A DNA stretch of 64,000 nucleotides from Ptychodera flava (taxonomy: Eukaryota; Hemichordata; Enteropneusta; Ptychoderidae), in the NCBI RefSeq assembly GCF_041260155.1, contig NW_027248277.1, forward strand, positions 8,662,212 through 8,726,211. Direction: 5' to 3'. The position numbers and the translations under genes are program-made. The notes under the pieces are model-generated. The model worked only from the letters and a program-made list of their open reading frames with translations, was not told where the DNA came from and made no database searches. Positions 39,565-64,000 of the stretch are shown in pieces; the first letter of the stretch is position 1, and every line of letters begins with the position of its first letter.

Positions 39565-40056
39565 ATTGTGCTCTGAGAATTCATTATTCTCAATCTGGAA
39601 GGCATGCTAACATTCGAATAAACCATGTGATACATAGATCGGATATTTGCGTCATCTTATTTATGAGGAAATGCATTGCAGAATATTATTGTAGTACTGT
39701 TACTCCATAGTCGTGGACAGATTGGGATTTCAAGTTCGAACGATTTGTTTGTGCACCACTGTAAATGGTTGCCCCTGTTTTCTCAAGCTGTGGAAAATAA
39801 TGTGTTAATAATCACGATACTGTAAAAAAAAAAGAATACGTTTTCACTATCAAAGTATATAAAAATTATACGTTGCTGCCTAAATTACTCACATCTGTTT
39901 GTGAAGCTTTGGAGAACCCCAAGAAGAGAAGAGGCTCTCTGAATTAGATTTACTGGAGAGCGTCTGTTAAGAAAGCGACATTTGTCCTTGAACTTTGTGA
40001 AGTTTCACATTTATCAAGAAGTCCTCTTCCTTTGCAGAAATGGAAACGATGATAAA

Positions 40057-51228
<11,172 letters not shown>

Positions 51229-52894
51229 CCACGACAACCAAATAAGAATACAGGGAGATATATATTTTACTGTACTAGTGTGTAAGATGAAGACCAAAGA
51301 GTTGGACATGGTCGGATGAAGATAATATAATCATGCAGAAATCACAAGTTGAGGAAAGTTACAAAATTTTACTGAAATTTAGGTTTTTAATTTTCTGACA
51401 TTCGCACAATCCGTGTTCAGGAGAAGAAGAAAACAAACTAATCCTGCCACATGTAAAAAATGGTTAATTTCTGATTCTTTTAAATAATAGCTAGAAACAT
51501 TAGTTGTCTAATCACCCCTGTTTCAATGTAAAATGGTATAATCTGCAGTGTTTAAAAGCAATGTTGGATGAAACTATTGGGTGGAAAGGGTTCAGGTAGT
51601 ATTATTTTAAGTCTGTTTCTCATGTGTCACACAGTTGCTGCAAATTTTTTGAGCCCCTGCGTGGTGTACCCACACCCCCTTCCCTTATGAAATGGTTCAG
51701 TCTGCTCGTATGAAAGGCTGACAAATTAGATCTTTATGTAAATTAATGTGGATTTTGAACAACATTTTGGGATCAAATGCTTCTTAATGTGGTCAAATAT
51801 CTTTGCACTTCTAACTTTTGAATTACTTGATCAGAAGACCTTTCTTTCTCAAAAGCTTTTAACAAAATTCTTTCGTTTTAATTTCGCACTGTTTTAAACC
51901 AATATTTTCAGGTGATTTTAATCCTGAATAGAGCCACTTGATTGTGCTCACAAGTTTAGTGTATGTGAACAATATGAATTATTAATTAATTAATATTCTA
52001 AGCCCTTACTCCAAGCACGTCAATGCCAAGAATTAATTTTGGCAAAAAAATAAACTGTGTACATTTTCACGAACAACACTGATAATTATTAGCAACATAT
52101 GGAAAGGCAAATTTTAAAGAAGCAATTTGAAGCCTTTTCAAAAATAGTACATGTATACCCGTCACAGCTATTCAAAAATAGTTTGCCTATACTTCTCTTG
52201 TAGACACAGCAAGAGTGTTTTAGTGAAGGCCAAATGAAATGATTATCCTGTTATAGTTTGGAAAATATAACCAAACAACAAGAATGACCTTTTTAAGCCA
52301 TTATCTTTATCAACACTCCTACTGAAATCAGTATTTCTCTGCTGGAATTATCTCAAATGTAAAAAAAAATTTCCCTAAAGAAGTCCCAGACAATTTAAAA
52401 AGTGATTGTGACTTTGAAAATTTTTTTCATGTATGAGTGACATTTCTTAAAATTTATTTATTATTCAGGAAAGGATTTTGGACCTATTGTGTGTTTGTCT
52501 ACCCACGTGTAATTTTCAAGATCACATCGTAATCAATTGAATTCTTACCATGTATAACATGGGTATACGAAGTAAGAAAATATATTACTTGATTTTAACC
52601 TCTGATTTCTGACTTAAAATACAGCTTAAAACAATGAACTCATGTTAAAATATACCCCCAAATTTTCAATCGGTATTGCACAAACACAATGCGGAAGGAA
52701 TGCACCATTTTAGACTGTAGGGGTGTATGGGCATATATTTAGGTTACCACTGGTGTATCCGCTAACCAACAGCATTTCTCAACTCAAATTTCTTGAAATC
52801 TTCTTCTTCTGTCAACCCAAATCAGTCTAATCTAATATGTAAAATTTACTTGCATGACAGAAAATGCACGATTCAGTTGTGTATCAAATCAATA

Positions 52895-52985
52895 TTAACC
52901 TGTTCACCCCCAATTCCCTGTAAACAGGTCCAAAATCACCATTGATAACAATGGGTTTGGGCCAAACCATGGTGGTCAGAGGGAG
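52895..52985. mobile_element. Short MITE, family CCCTTTCACC (copy B of 7715-7804)
   Basis: Slightly closer to the family consensus than copy A: TTAACCTGTTCACCCCC followed by CCCTGTAAACAGG. Confidence 0.6.
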
Positions 52986-53164
52986 GGCACTCCATTGATC
53001 CCATGTATTTTCATCACCTACCTTGCTTACGTTTGAAGAAAAGTCTGAAGTTTTGTATCTTGGCCTTTACTTACAACTCACCGATGTGAAGTTGCATGCT
53101 GTCACCCCTGTTTTCTTCTTTAATGGTCCAACTTTTTCATAAAAAACAATAACCATTGACAACT

Positions 53165-53387
53165 TTAACCCTTTGAGCGCCAAAGTCTATTTTGTCCCCT
53201 TTATAAAATATAGCCCAGTCAATTTTTCTCAGATTTTTGCCAAAATTTTGAGAAAAAACTGTAGCAAATGAAATGTGATGTCCATTTGGTCCAAAATTAT
53301 CAACAAATTACAGAAAAATTCATAAAAATTGGTAAAATTTTGCACTAAAATTTTGGCGGGAGAAAATTACAGCACTCAAAGGGTTAA
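53165..53387. mobile_element. MITE with ends TTAACCCTTTGAGCGC, copy B
   Basis: Counterpart of 7983-8206, one base shorter. Confidence 0.7.
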
Positions 53388-53891
53388 CAGCTCAAACAAG
53401 GTCAGCTCCTTGCTCATTTCAGTTTCAGTTTCAACAAAAACCACTTTGCAACCCTTTGCCCCTTCAGTATCTCAAATATTCCAACGGCAGCTTTGATCAC
53501 TATTTTGGACATGATACCTATTACAGCATTTGCTGACACCTGTGAGAATTCTGACAATTTTAATCGTAAAGCGTCTTTATTGCTGCTGCAGTAGAAGCCC
53601 CTTAGTGTGTCATTTCTGTTATGATCACAAAATATTTTCTGAAATCTTGTTCACGTGATTTCCGAGAGCTGTGAAAAACAAATTCCAGACAAATACATAC
53701 ATATTCATGAGAAAACTGTGACTTCATTCAAATTCAAGCTATGACAAAGTTTGACATTGAAGCAAGGAAAAAGGGACGTGACAGTATTAATCCTAAACTC
53801 TATTTATCACATTCTATATTTTCTTTGCAATCATTTTCATCCTTTGAGGAAAATTCTGTCCATTCTCAATCACATCTGTTGGTCATTTTAT

Positions 53892-53980
53892 CCCGTTCAC
53901 CCCCCCAATCCCTGTAAACAAGTCCACACTCACCATTGATAACAATGGGTTTGGACCGAACCATGGCGGTGAAAGGGTTA
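53892..53980. mobile_element. Short MITE, family CCCTTTCACC (copy B of 8712-8800)
   Basis: Essentially identical to copy A. Confidence 0.62.
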
Positions 53981-54989
53981 AAATGCCTTTTTTGCGTGAT
54001 GAACAAACTGAAATTTTTTTCTGTGGAAAACACATTTTTCAACCATAAACAGTCATATGTTACATTATAGGTAGGATTGTACATTGCGGTATTTTGACAG
54101 TTTTTGATATCCTTTTAAACTGTCAGAAATCTTTAAAAAGTGAAATTCATTGACCTCTCCAGATGTAATATGTGTACTCAAAATGTTACATGACCTCTGA
54201 CCTTTGACTCAAATATAGCCGCCAGTGAAATTTCAAAATTTTAGTTGTATCTGAACTGTGGCTTCCCTCAGGTATAACCTGTTTGTGACCTTTATTTTGG
54301 TTGGGTTCATAGGTCAAAGGTCGTGCAGGGCTGTCTAGTTACTAGGCAATTATTTGTTCAATGCATTTCATCTCATTCAACAGCATACACTGATGATTTT
54401 TAGATTCTTAGATGTAAATATATAGAAATTTCATCATCTGCAAAATTTAAAATTGAACAGGAGAATTTACACTGGGGAGCGCTTGGAATTTACCCAAAAA
54501 TTTTAAACTTTGACAAAAAATATTTTAAACAAAGGGATTTATTCGTTTAAGGTGGTATTTCATGTTTTAAAACCCGTTGTGAGCAATAAATAGGGATACA
54601 ATTTGATAAATTTTGCAGATTTTGATAATACTTGGTAAACAAAATTTAATACCTAGTGGAAAGATCTAGAACTTCGGTGATATTTTTTTTTATTATTAGC
54701 CTTTCAAAACTGTACACGTGCAATGACAGGAAATTTTTCACAATTTGTATCAATGAAAATTTTTCTCGTGTGTGTCATGTTCATAATACTTTGAATTTGT
54801 TTTAACTTTTTTGTGAGCTTGGGTCTGTGTGTTTTCTAAGCTTCCAAAAGGCTTTATTGTATGTGTGATTTAGGGTCTTGTTTGATACCAGGAAACATAC
54901 CATGTGACAGATATGTGCATGTTTCATTGAATATCTGTCTACTCTTTCAGAAAAAGCTAAGAGGACAGGTAAAGGCAATGGGGCCCTGA

Positions 54990-55140
54990 AGATGAATATT
55001 TATGTGCAATTTTCATGAATATTCATGGATGAATATTCATGAAATGTGTTTTGAATATTCATGAAATGTGTTATGAATCTTCATGTAGCCCTAAATATGA
55101 ATCTTCTTTTCAGCCCTGAACATGAATTTTCATGATTTCC
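54990..55140. repeat. Array of ATGAATATTCATG-like palindromes, copy B
   Basis: The same array with different spacing and number of units: the most visible structural difference between the two copies apart from microsatellites. Confidence 0.6.
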
Positions 55141-55849
55141 TTGACTCTGTTTAATATACATGATGTTCCCAATAAATTTACATGATGGCCCTGAATATGA
55201 ATAATCATGACAGTCTTAGATATGACTATTCCAGATACCCTAATTAATTGAATTTTACTGAACATTGAAATACATTCTGTATCATACATTTTGAATGTTC
55301 ATTAGAACTGTTCACATGAAGACTCGTCTTTCTTGATTCCATCTTATAAACAAATATGTCTCGTCTTTCTCAGTGCATGTCTGCGTTAAGTTGAAACAGT
55401 GGTGCATCTAAAAGACCATACTGCCACATTCATATCAAACATTGTGCATCCAATTTCTTCCTTCCAGTGCCCCTCAAAAATATATTCAACTTGCCATACA
55501 GTATACAGGGCCCACATCAAAACAGGTTGTGAAATTGTTGAAGTCCTTTGGAAGCTATTAAACTACCCACAGCCAAGTAAGCTTAGCTCAAAACTTTTAA
55601 TGCTACCATGTAATTACTGATATTAAGAAGTTCAAAAGAAAAAAAAAAAAAAAGCTTATATATGATGACCAGTTTTAACAGAGAAAAGTTTGGAAATTGT
55701 TGCTAAGACAACAGAAGTTGTGTATTTTCATTAAGAAGAGGCATATTTTTAGAGATGACAGATGTTTGAAATTGTCTTTTAGTTCTAGGGTATCATGTGT
55801 ATTCACTGTACAGAGATGCCAAAATTTTGGAAATGTCTTGTGCTCTTTT

Positions 55850-55942
55850 TAACCTAAGCGTTCATCCCCAGATTTCATGTAAACTGGTCTGTAATCACTA
55901 TTGATAACAAAGGGTTGGGCTAAACCATGAGATGGAAAAGGT
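55850..55942. mobile_element. Short MITE, family CCCTTTCACC (copy B of 10668-10762)
   Basis: Same position and structure as copy A with a few changes. Confidence 0.5.
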
Positions 55943-57987
55943 AATGTATTCCTCTTGTGAAACAAAATTGTTGAAGTTAAACATTGTTATATTGTTAAAG
56001 CAGTACTTTCAAGGCAAGTTGTAGTTTAGGGGAAGGATTCTAACTGCACTGATTTGACCTTTCAACTTTGACCTGACCTCTTGCATAAGAAATATACAAG
56101 AAATTGAGATTTTTTTTCACACAGATTCAGAATCAAGTCACATATAATAGTGCTTCTGTTGTTCAATCCTCCCTTCTGAAATGGTTCATAAGTCCAGAGT
56201 ATCTGAAAGATTGTCGTATTTTCCATCGATTGGCTCCAATATAACATCAACCAAATGTTTGGAGTGAAATCCTGCAGCTTGTTGACCAAGTAAAATTCCT
56301 TCTTTTGGAAAATTATTGACACCAAAGTTTTGAACCAAAGTTTTGAAAATCACTCCACTTCTGAGAGAAAATCATGTCAAATTAGATGATGATAAGTATC
56401 GAATGTTATCAAATTATAGGTTTAAGGTTTCCCATAGAATGAAGTGAAATCTTAATTAGTCTTATTAAATCAAATCATATCAAGTTAATCCAGATTAACC
56501 TAATCAAGGCAGATGTGAATTCAGTTTATCAAATCTGTGAAATTAATTCCGTTTCACTGGATCAAATCTAATCAAATCTATCCAAATCAAATCAAATCAG
56601 TCTAATCCAAGATGGCGGTTTCGAGACCATGAAAAAATTGGCCATTTTTGTAACCTTTACCCTGATATTTTCATTTCTGTGAACCCACCATCTGGTGATT
56701 TGACGTTGTCACGACTACAAATAAACTTTGGCTTGATCATCAGTTTTGCCGATTTAGATGTTAAAAGTTTAAATCAAAATCTAAAACTTCAAATAATGAA
56801 AATAGAAAGGGCACAAGACATTCCTTTGTAAAAAGTTAAAATAGTTGTAAATGTGGTGTTCATTTAGTTTGAATTTGGGATAGTTTACCCTATGGATTGC
56901 CAACTTAAGTATGTAAACCTGAAATTGTAAGCCATGTGTGATGAACTTTGACACAGGGCAAAGTTAGAGAGCCCTCGCAGTTTAAAATTTGAGAGTATAG
57001 ATCTGGTTTTGCAAATTTGCGGAAGTGAGACGGACTTCAACTGTCTAGGATTCGGTTGACTTGGAAGTTACCAAGATATATACGGTACTGTTGTGATGTG
57101 CTCGAAGCCAGTATTAATGTACGAGAGATGTTTGGATTCAAGCTTTTGCTCATTTGATAAATTATTTCTGCATTTTTTTGAGGAAGTGTGTCAGAAATGC
57201 AATTTGGAAAGTTGAAAGTATTGTTAACAACCAGTGAGCATATTGCAGCTTCAATGTCCTTGACAACTCTCCTGAGAAAGAATTTTCAACTGTGAGGGCG
57301 CCCTAACCCGTGCTTGTTTAGAAACACCAGTATTTTTGAAGTTGTTTTCCCAAATTATCGGGTGCAGAACCCATAATTCCAGAAAGTGTTTTTCAAGATT
57401 TTATTCCTGTATAATTGTACATGTTCTCCAGTTTTTCTGTTTTCCTGTATTTCATAGTTGATATAGTTAAGAATAAAAATGTAACAAAATGATCAGACAT
57501 TTTCAGTGCGTACTGGTGCTTATGACGAGATTGTGAATGATTCTGGTGGATTTTGGAGAATACGTGCTACACTACAAAGCTAAGTTTCTGTGAGTTATGC
57601 CTGTGTGTGTGTGTGTTTTCAAAGCATTCCAAATGTCCAACTTCCTTCTATAATATATACATACGTTTACATACCGTATATCATCCATTTACAAAACCTA
57701 GCTTCAGTAGATGACCCTCCCAACTTTTAGGTGATTTTCAAAATTGCCATACATCCAAAAATTTTTACAACCAAAAATTGACCGCAGGAACAGTTGATCA
57801 AATCTTGCCCATGTAAGTTTTTGTACATTCTGACAAAAGTGGGAAGTTGAGAGTTCTGCGGAGTTGACACATTGGCATTAGAAGTGCCGCATGCTGCTGG
57901 AAAACATCAGGTTGCTTGATTATAAGCCCCCCTTATAATAACATCAATTTCATGTTGCTGATCCCGTCTGATAATTAGCAAATACGG

Positions 57988-58074
57988 TATGTACATACAT
58001 ACATACACACACACACACATGCATGCATACATACATACATAAACACAAACACACACACATAAACACAAACACAT
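57988..58074. repeat. CATA/CACA microsatellite, copy B
   Basis: Counterpart of 12818-12904. Confidence 0.9.
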
Positions 58075-59645
58075 ACGAAATATTGTGCGTGTCAATCCCA
58101 TGCATTTACGTCACTAGTGCTCAGTAAACTGAACATGACAATAAAATCCCTTCGTCCATAAAGCAAAAACAAAAAACAATATTGGGTATGCGAAAATATT
58201 TTTATTTCTGTATTTTGTAGGTAAGATAGCAACTGAAGAACATCAACACCGCTCAAAATCAAAAGCACAACATTTTCTGGCCATAGAGGGCAATGTTTCA
58301 ATCCAAATACAATCAGCGAAGTCTTTGAAAAGCAAACCACATCAAACGATTTAAAATAATGTCACGATTTAAAATAACGTCACAATTGTTGCACAGTAGA
58401 TAATGGCTGCAGAGAAAAAGATACCGTATTGTGATAAAATCCTTGTTTACATCCACTCATGGAACACATTATCTTTGCATTGGAAGACAATTCTTCAGAA
58501 ACAAAATGTGTAAATGGGTAAAAATTTATTTCCAATCTTTGGTCTGACAGCCTCATTTCCATTGCAAGACTGCACCCTAAAATACAGTACACTTTAGAGT
58601 TTGAGGTGCTGAAGAAGTGTATATTGTGTGGAAATAGTCCGGGGTTTGATGGTGGATGTCAATGTGAAATCATGCAATAAATGTTGCCAGAAAACAAGAT
58701 AATATTGACTCTCCAAACATACTTTATTCATGGGACACACATTGTAAAATGTTTGACTTTTGATGAAAAATTACTCTGGTAAAATTTTAAACGATAAAAT
58801 CTGGAATGATATAAATAGCGTTGGTGAGCCGTTTACATAAAGTGTGTGAAATTTCTAGTGAAAAATATCACTGTAGCATTTGCATTTGCATGTGATAACT
58901 GTATGTCACAATCATGATTATTACACATCCATTTCTTATGATGTAAAAGATGCGAGACAAATATACATATAACATAGGTGGAATATATACATCACTACAA
59001 AAAATCTCCACCCAGTTTTAAAAAAAGGTTGATATTATAATCACTGCACATCTATATTTTCAGTTAAAACAGAGAATAGGACTTTGTTACGTAAGTGGTT
59101 TTGTGACATTTTAATTGCACACATAATGCTCAAGAACTAGAGTCAGATGAAGGTCGTAGAGTTAAATGATTGCTTTGGTATATTAAGAATAGAAGATCTA
59201 ATCTCTCACATTAGAAGTTATTCTTTTTCTGCTTCAACTTATAAACAAATCTTTCTTTACTGAAAATTTCTTTTATGACATTGCAACAAATGATTTAAAA
59301 ATTTTAGTCTGTTTAATTCAACAACTGTGAACTGTTTCGTCTCTGTGATAAATGATAACAGAACCAGCTGACAACACAATCTTCTGTGTAACAACCTATG
59401 CGAGGAAAACATCAGATTTAACATACACCAGACTGCGTTATAAAATTGTAAAGAACTCATAAGGGAAAACTGATATTACATGACAGGGTAATATATTCCA
59501 TATTAGAGATGGTAACATAGACTTTATAATATGAAAATAGACCATAAAATACAATTTTCATAAAAATTCCTACCAACAAATAATTAGAGTCTTTTCTAAA
59601 TATTATTTAAAAATGTTCTTCTATCCATTTTGCAATTTGTCATTT

Positions 59646-59748
59646 CAGCTTGAGCTCACAATGTTTACATTGTTTCATCAAGTGAAGGAACTGAGAAACT
59701 CTTTATTCCGACACCATCATTCAGTAAAGGGGTTGTAAGTTCATGCTG
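59646..59748 (-). promoter_or_regulatory. SECIS element, gene 1 copy B
   Basis: Core identical to 14482-14584: AUGA, 12-nt helix strand, AAA, GAG/CUC mini-stem, UGAU. Base changes fall in the 5' strand of the basal helix, where TGAGCT became TGAACT and leaves one A.C mismatch against AGCTCA. The quartet and apical AAA are untouched. Confidence 0.87.
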
Positions 59749-60279
59749 AGGGACACAATTTTCAAATGGGGGACATCATGGTGCTGTAAAGTAAACCTTT
59801 ACCCAGTACTTGCTCAACTAATGGTATCATCCACAAAATTAACCACAAGGCATCTTATAAGTTAATAAGTCAGCTGGAGAGGGACACTGATTTTTGTCAA
59901 ATTTTAAAATTACCAGCACTTCAGAATTTGGAGATTGATTAAAACGCTCAAGTAGTCAACAGGTCATTGCTGAAAAAAAGCCATGCACGACACAAGGCAA
60001 AGTTAAAGATCCACTTGTATGCAAATGAACTTATTGCACGTCTCTTCATTGCTGTTATAGAAAGGTTGCAAATATATGTAAAACATAACATTTCACCTCA
60101 TTCCAAATGAATATATAAACATAATTTACATACAAAAGAGCCATCTCATTTACATATCAATAAACACATATCATTTACATATGAATAGACATGTATCTTT
60201 GCCTTAAATCGTGCATTAGATGGAAATTGTTAGCAGCCATGATGTCCACATCTTGTTGCATTGCTGATTTGATGGTCGT

Positions 60280-61806
60280 CTACAGAACTACACATGAGCT
60301 GGCTTGCTTGTCAGTCAGCTCTTGGATATAATCACCTCTGTAGTCCTGGATTGCAATGACAACCTCAGGGAAACAAACCAAACAATGAAAACAACAATGA
60401 CGTAAAAAGGTACGAGAGCTGCTGTAACCTAACAAAGATATGCTTTGGCACAAAACCATGCTAATGGCATCGGAACAATATTTGTCTCTTTTGTAATTCT
60501 GATAGCAAGGGACACATGTGCCTCTACACTAATATGATGCGCCCCCGATGCATACAAACTACCAGTGATACAGGCTGTTTGGGGTCATGCGTAAAGATAT
60601 CGGGTTGACCCAAATAAATTTCCACCATTCCGAACACTCGGCAAAGTTTCCAGAAATCCATGTTTGGGTGAGGGCAAACTAAGGGGTCATAACTAGCCCC
60701 CCTAACTGCTGGCAGGTGGACAGACATGAGTGGAATTTTCTAACTTATAGGGTTACTGGGATTGTACTAGATATGCTATACCAAGTCTCTGTTGATGAAG
60801 CATGTGTAAGAGAAACGTTAAAAACTTTGCATTATTTGAGAGACTGAATCCCTCGACATCAAACAGTCCCTTTAAAAAATAAGCAGTTACTTTTGATGAT
60901 TTTTTCCACATCTTTTATTTGTAATGTCTCCTACAGTTTATTTTTGCATACCAGAAAAACTTATTAAAACACTGTGTATCCCCCTTGTCAACACAGATCT
61001 ATATGGTGTACAATGCACTGTAATTGTTTACATTTGAATTCCAGTCCGGACCAGAATTCATTGGTCAACAATGACAATGCAGGCTGAGTTGACAAACTGA
61101 ACACTGTGCATCAACATGCTTTAGGGAGTAGAATACGAAAGCATAGTTGACATTACTAATAAGAACAGAGAAAAAATCATCAAAAGTTACTGTGACTGGC
61201 CCTCAAACGCAACTGAAAGATTACCTGTTTTTCAACTGGAAAGCCACCACTCTTTAGTTTGGAATACAGTAGCTTGTCATCGACAGTAATCTCAAAAGAT
61301 CCTGGCAGAAGAGCAAAAGTTTTATTTCAAAACATTGAAAGAAGAAAATAAAAATTTTTGAGCGGTCATTTTGCACTTAAAATATCAATTAATTTTCAAA
61401 TATCAGTAAATTTAAGATAATACAGCTGGTTTAAGTTGAATGTATTTAAAGAAAGTGGCAAAATGGAGCTGTTTCTAAAGTGCATTTCTTCATGCAAATA
61501 TATTATTACATGTAAGAAGTCTTTACTAATTGGCAGTGATATTAGACAGACTACAGATTGCAAATTTGAATGTAAATGTATTATCAAAAGAAACAAAAAG
61601 TAGCATTCCAAATTATGCAAATATATATTTATCTATGCAAACACATTAGAAATTATTCAATCATGCGAAATGGTATCATAGACCCTCCAGAAAAACAATG
61701 CAACTCACCCCGTCGACCCCTTGTACCAGTAATCTCCGCATCTGGCGCTGCTTTACGAATTTTGTTAGCAAGCGCATGATAGCGGCTGATGTAACCTCAT
61801 CCACTA
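60280..61806 (-). CDS. SELENOW: Selenoprotein W-like gene 1, copy B (exons 2-4; exon 1 beyond the window)
   Basis: Exons 61709-61806, 61225-61301 and 60280-60363 have the same lengths and phases as copy A. CxxU with UGA at 61797-61799, SFEITVDDKLL and the CVVL CAAX end are all retained. The coding differences seen from copy A are few: a Thr to Ser change before GGFPVEKQ and silent changes in exons 2 and 4. The acceptor of the last exon is weaker here (CTGAG instead of CGGCAG). Exon 1 would lie to the right of the window, about 5.6 kb upstream in transcription order. The gene looks functional as far as it is seen. Confidence 0.9.
60940..61135. repeat. Fold-back repeat, copy B of 15775-15980
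   Basis: Same intron of the duplicated gene, with small internal deletions. Confidence 0.55.
61797..61799 (-). other. UGA selenocysteine codon, gene 1 copy B
   Basis: In-frame TGA between CSG and GYISRY, identical in context to 16641-16643. Confidence 0.88.
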
Positions 61807-61935
61807 CTGCAATTGAAAAAGAAACGAAAAAAAACACGATTTTTTAAATATTTATTCAGTAGTCAGCGGTTCCCGAGGGGACTACAATCAATGGAAGTCC
61901 AACTGTCCTGTGGTAGGGTGTGTTGTCAGCTGCAT

Positions 61936-62030
61936 TAACCCCTTCATGATCATGGTTTGACCCAGACCAACTGGTATCGAGGGTGATTGTAGATCTACTC
62001 ACAGGAAATCTGGGGGTGACCAGGTGGATG
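61936..62030. mobile_element. Short MITE, family CCCTTTCACC (copy B of 16784-16878)
   Basis: Copy B retains slightly more of the right terminus (CTGGGGGTGACC). Confidence 0.4.
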
Positions 62031-62710
62031 AGCACTGAACAACGTTCTCTTTGAATCAAGAAAATTTTACATATACATATTTGTGTTGGGCTGACTCAAC
62101 AATGTCAGACAGAACGGACCCCAAAAGGTGTTTTTATATCAACTTACATGTAATATTCAAAAGTTCTCTTGGATCAAGCGATTCGCGTTCAATACTTGAT
62201 CGACCAAGCTTGTGGATAACTATGGCGTTTATGGCGTTTACGGTTTAGAGTGTCAAAGGCCAACAGGCGCTCGTTACATGAACAATGTGACGCAACCAGA
62301 AATACGTTGCAATCTTGCGTCGCAGGGGCCTTGAGTAATGAGATGCGATGTGCCTGTGTTTTCATGTCACCTTCTGTGCTTTGGTAACCCATGGAACTGA
62401 AAGACTTTTTAGCTCCATTGGTAACCACCGCATTGGTGGTTATGGGTGGGTTGAAAGAGATAATCAGCGTACTCAATAAATTTATTACGTACAGATCATG
62501 CACTCTTTATCAAACGGTGGCATGGAACCAACTCCGCCACGCTCTGCTCTGTCGACGACGAAACCGAAGATCGTTGCATTTTTGTGGTTTAGATTTTTGC
62601 GCATCCAGAATTGGTAAAACTGGTCCCATGGTCCACAGGCGTACGGAACGTTTCGTAGATCGTCGTCGGATGGGAAGTGACTGACACTGTGAGGCCGAAG
62701 GTACTGTATA

Positions 62711-63160
62711 CCCTTATGAAAATTTTTAGCCTGCTGCACAGTGTTCCTGCACAGGTGCGGCACTAGTGCAACAGACAATTACTGTAACTCAACTGTAAGG
62801 CGACTTTTTCGCATGCAAATTAGCTGCTGCCGCACAGGCGCAAGAAATGATAAAAACAGTAACTGTGCGGCAGCTTTGTGCAGGAACTGTGCAGCAATAT
62901 ACAGCAGGTTGCGGCAGCTCTGCTGCAAGGCGATTTTTTCTCATGCAAATTAGTTGCTGCCGCACAGGTGCAAGAAGCAATGAAAACAGTAACTGTGCGG
63001 TAGCTTTGTGCAGGAACTGTGCAACAATACAACAAGTTGCAGCAGCTTTGCTGTAAGGTGATTCTTTTGCATTATACACATTAGCTACACTGAGCAAATA
63101 TATAATGCAAGAGATGCTGAAAACAGTAACTGCAGTAACTTTGTGTTGGAAATGTGGAAG
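62711..63160. repeat. CTGCACA-rich tandem repeat, copy B
   Basis: Counterpart of 17563-18010, with the same three units and the same CCCTTATGAAA left edge. Confidence 0.6.
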
Positions 63161-63843
63161 CCTGTGTTTGCACAATAGCCCTTTGAACTACAGAGTACAT
63201 GAAAGACTGTGCAGGAACTTCACAGAAAATTGTGGTATCTTGCAGGACAGCTACCAGGAGTAGGTAAAATTTGCGGCAAATTATTTTGCATGTTACTGCA
63301 GATTTGCCGCAAACCACAAAATGCAAAATTTCCTTCATAAGTTGGCATAATTCCACAGCAATCAGCTCTGGGATAAACTTTTACCATTTCAGCAACAGTA
63401 AGAAAACGAAATACATTATTAAATAGACGATAGATACTGAAAACCAAAGAAGCAACACAATTAAGTGACAGCATTAAGTGACAGCAAAATTTCTTGTATT
63501 GTACCATAAGTTTCAACGTTTTTATCTTTTCCAAGGATATAATACGTTCAGCTCAGATATGTACACAGAAGTTGTAAAATCGCTTGTGTAAACATGGCCA
63601 ATGTTAGTGACACCGTTGAAAACCTGACAGACTGTGGAAAGCACAAGATGTGTTTTATTATCCAACTAAGCTCTGAAATCCAGTATCACAAGAAAAAATG
63701 GTCAGCGCAAATAAAGTTATTGTTAAATAAAAAGACAGAGAGAAAAAAGATTAAATTCAAATTGTGGTACGATTTATTTTAAATGCCATGTTCATTTCAT
63801 GCCACAAGTATCTTCAAGAGAATTTCTTTTGACTCGAGAAGTT

Positions 63844-63926
63844 TCATGTAACATTTACATTACTGTCATAGGCTGCGATTTGGCTTTCTGTTCTCTGAAT
63901 TTCTTGTCCCTTCCTCACTATGCATT
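63844..63926 (-). CDS. Exon 2 of the nested small-protein gene, copy B
   Basis: Same acceptor, same 83-nt coding length and same TGA as 18698-18780. Its exon 1 lies to the right of the window. Confidence 0.5.
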
Positions 63927-64000
63927 CTGAAAAATACAAATCGTTCAGGGAAGAGTATAAGTCTTTACCGTTTGACCACACATAAAACATCGCAATTTGA

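Overview
The window is draft metazoan genomic DNA: AT-rich, intron-rich and full of microsatellites and small DNA-transposon derivatives, with one 100-N scaffold gap (28795-28894). The proteins resemble vertebrate orthologues closely, so an invertebrate deuterostome (amphioxus, hemichordate or echinoderm grade) is likely. The sequence alone does not fix the species.

Layout. Positions 1-18851 and 45124-64000 are two near-identical copies in the same orientation, differing by a few percent by eye, with the offset drifting from 45123 to 45149. This is either a tandem duplication with a unit of about 45 kb or two haplotypes placed end to end by the assembler. Copy A starts inside CTDSPL2 (CTD small phosphatase-like 2, + strand, last nine exons, 309-6039). 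After a repeat-rich spacer come two minus-strand genes in tandem (15117-22254 and 24897-28258). Each encodes a selenoprotein W / MIEN1 (Rdx12)-type protein with an in-frame UGA in a CxxU motif, a C-terminal CAAX box and a well-formed type II SECIS hairpin in the 3' UTR. A two-exon 54-codon gene of unknown function (18698-19226, minus) lies inside intron 1 of the first selenoprotein gene. Single-copy DNA at about 29-40 kb holds transposon derivatives and inverted repeats. The complete CTDSPL2 copy (12 coding exons, 40057-51228) follows, then a second copy of selenoprotein gene 1 exons 2-4 and its SECIS (59646-61806), and exon 2 of the small gene (63844-63926) at the right edge.

Gene state. Each CTDSPL2 copy has single-base frameshifts at different places: one in copy A and two in copy B. 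This looks more like consensus error or haplotype artefact than shared decay. The selenoprotein genes are intact once UGA is read as selenocysteine.

Mobile DNA. The repeats are mostly cut-and-paste derivatives. They include several families with TTAA target sites (piggyBac/Kolobok style), a 1.7-kb Kolobok-like element with a THAP-like fragment, a 3.1-kb TTAA element with a Harbinger-like insertion, a Crypton-like fragment, and two hairpin elements with 9-bp target-site duplications. No retroviral, LTR or Polinton remnant was recognised.
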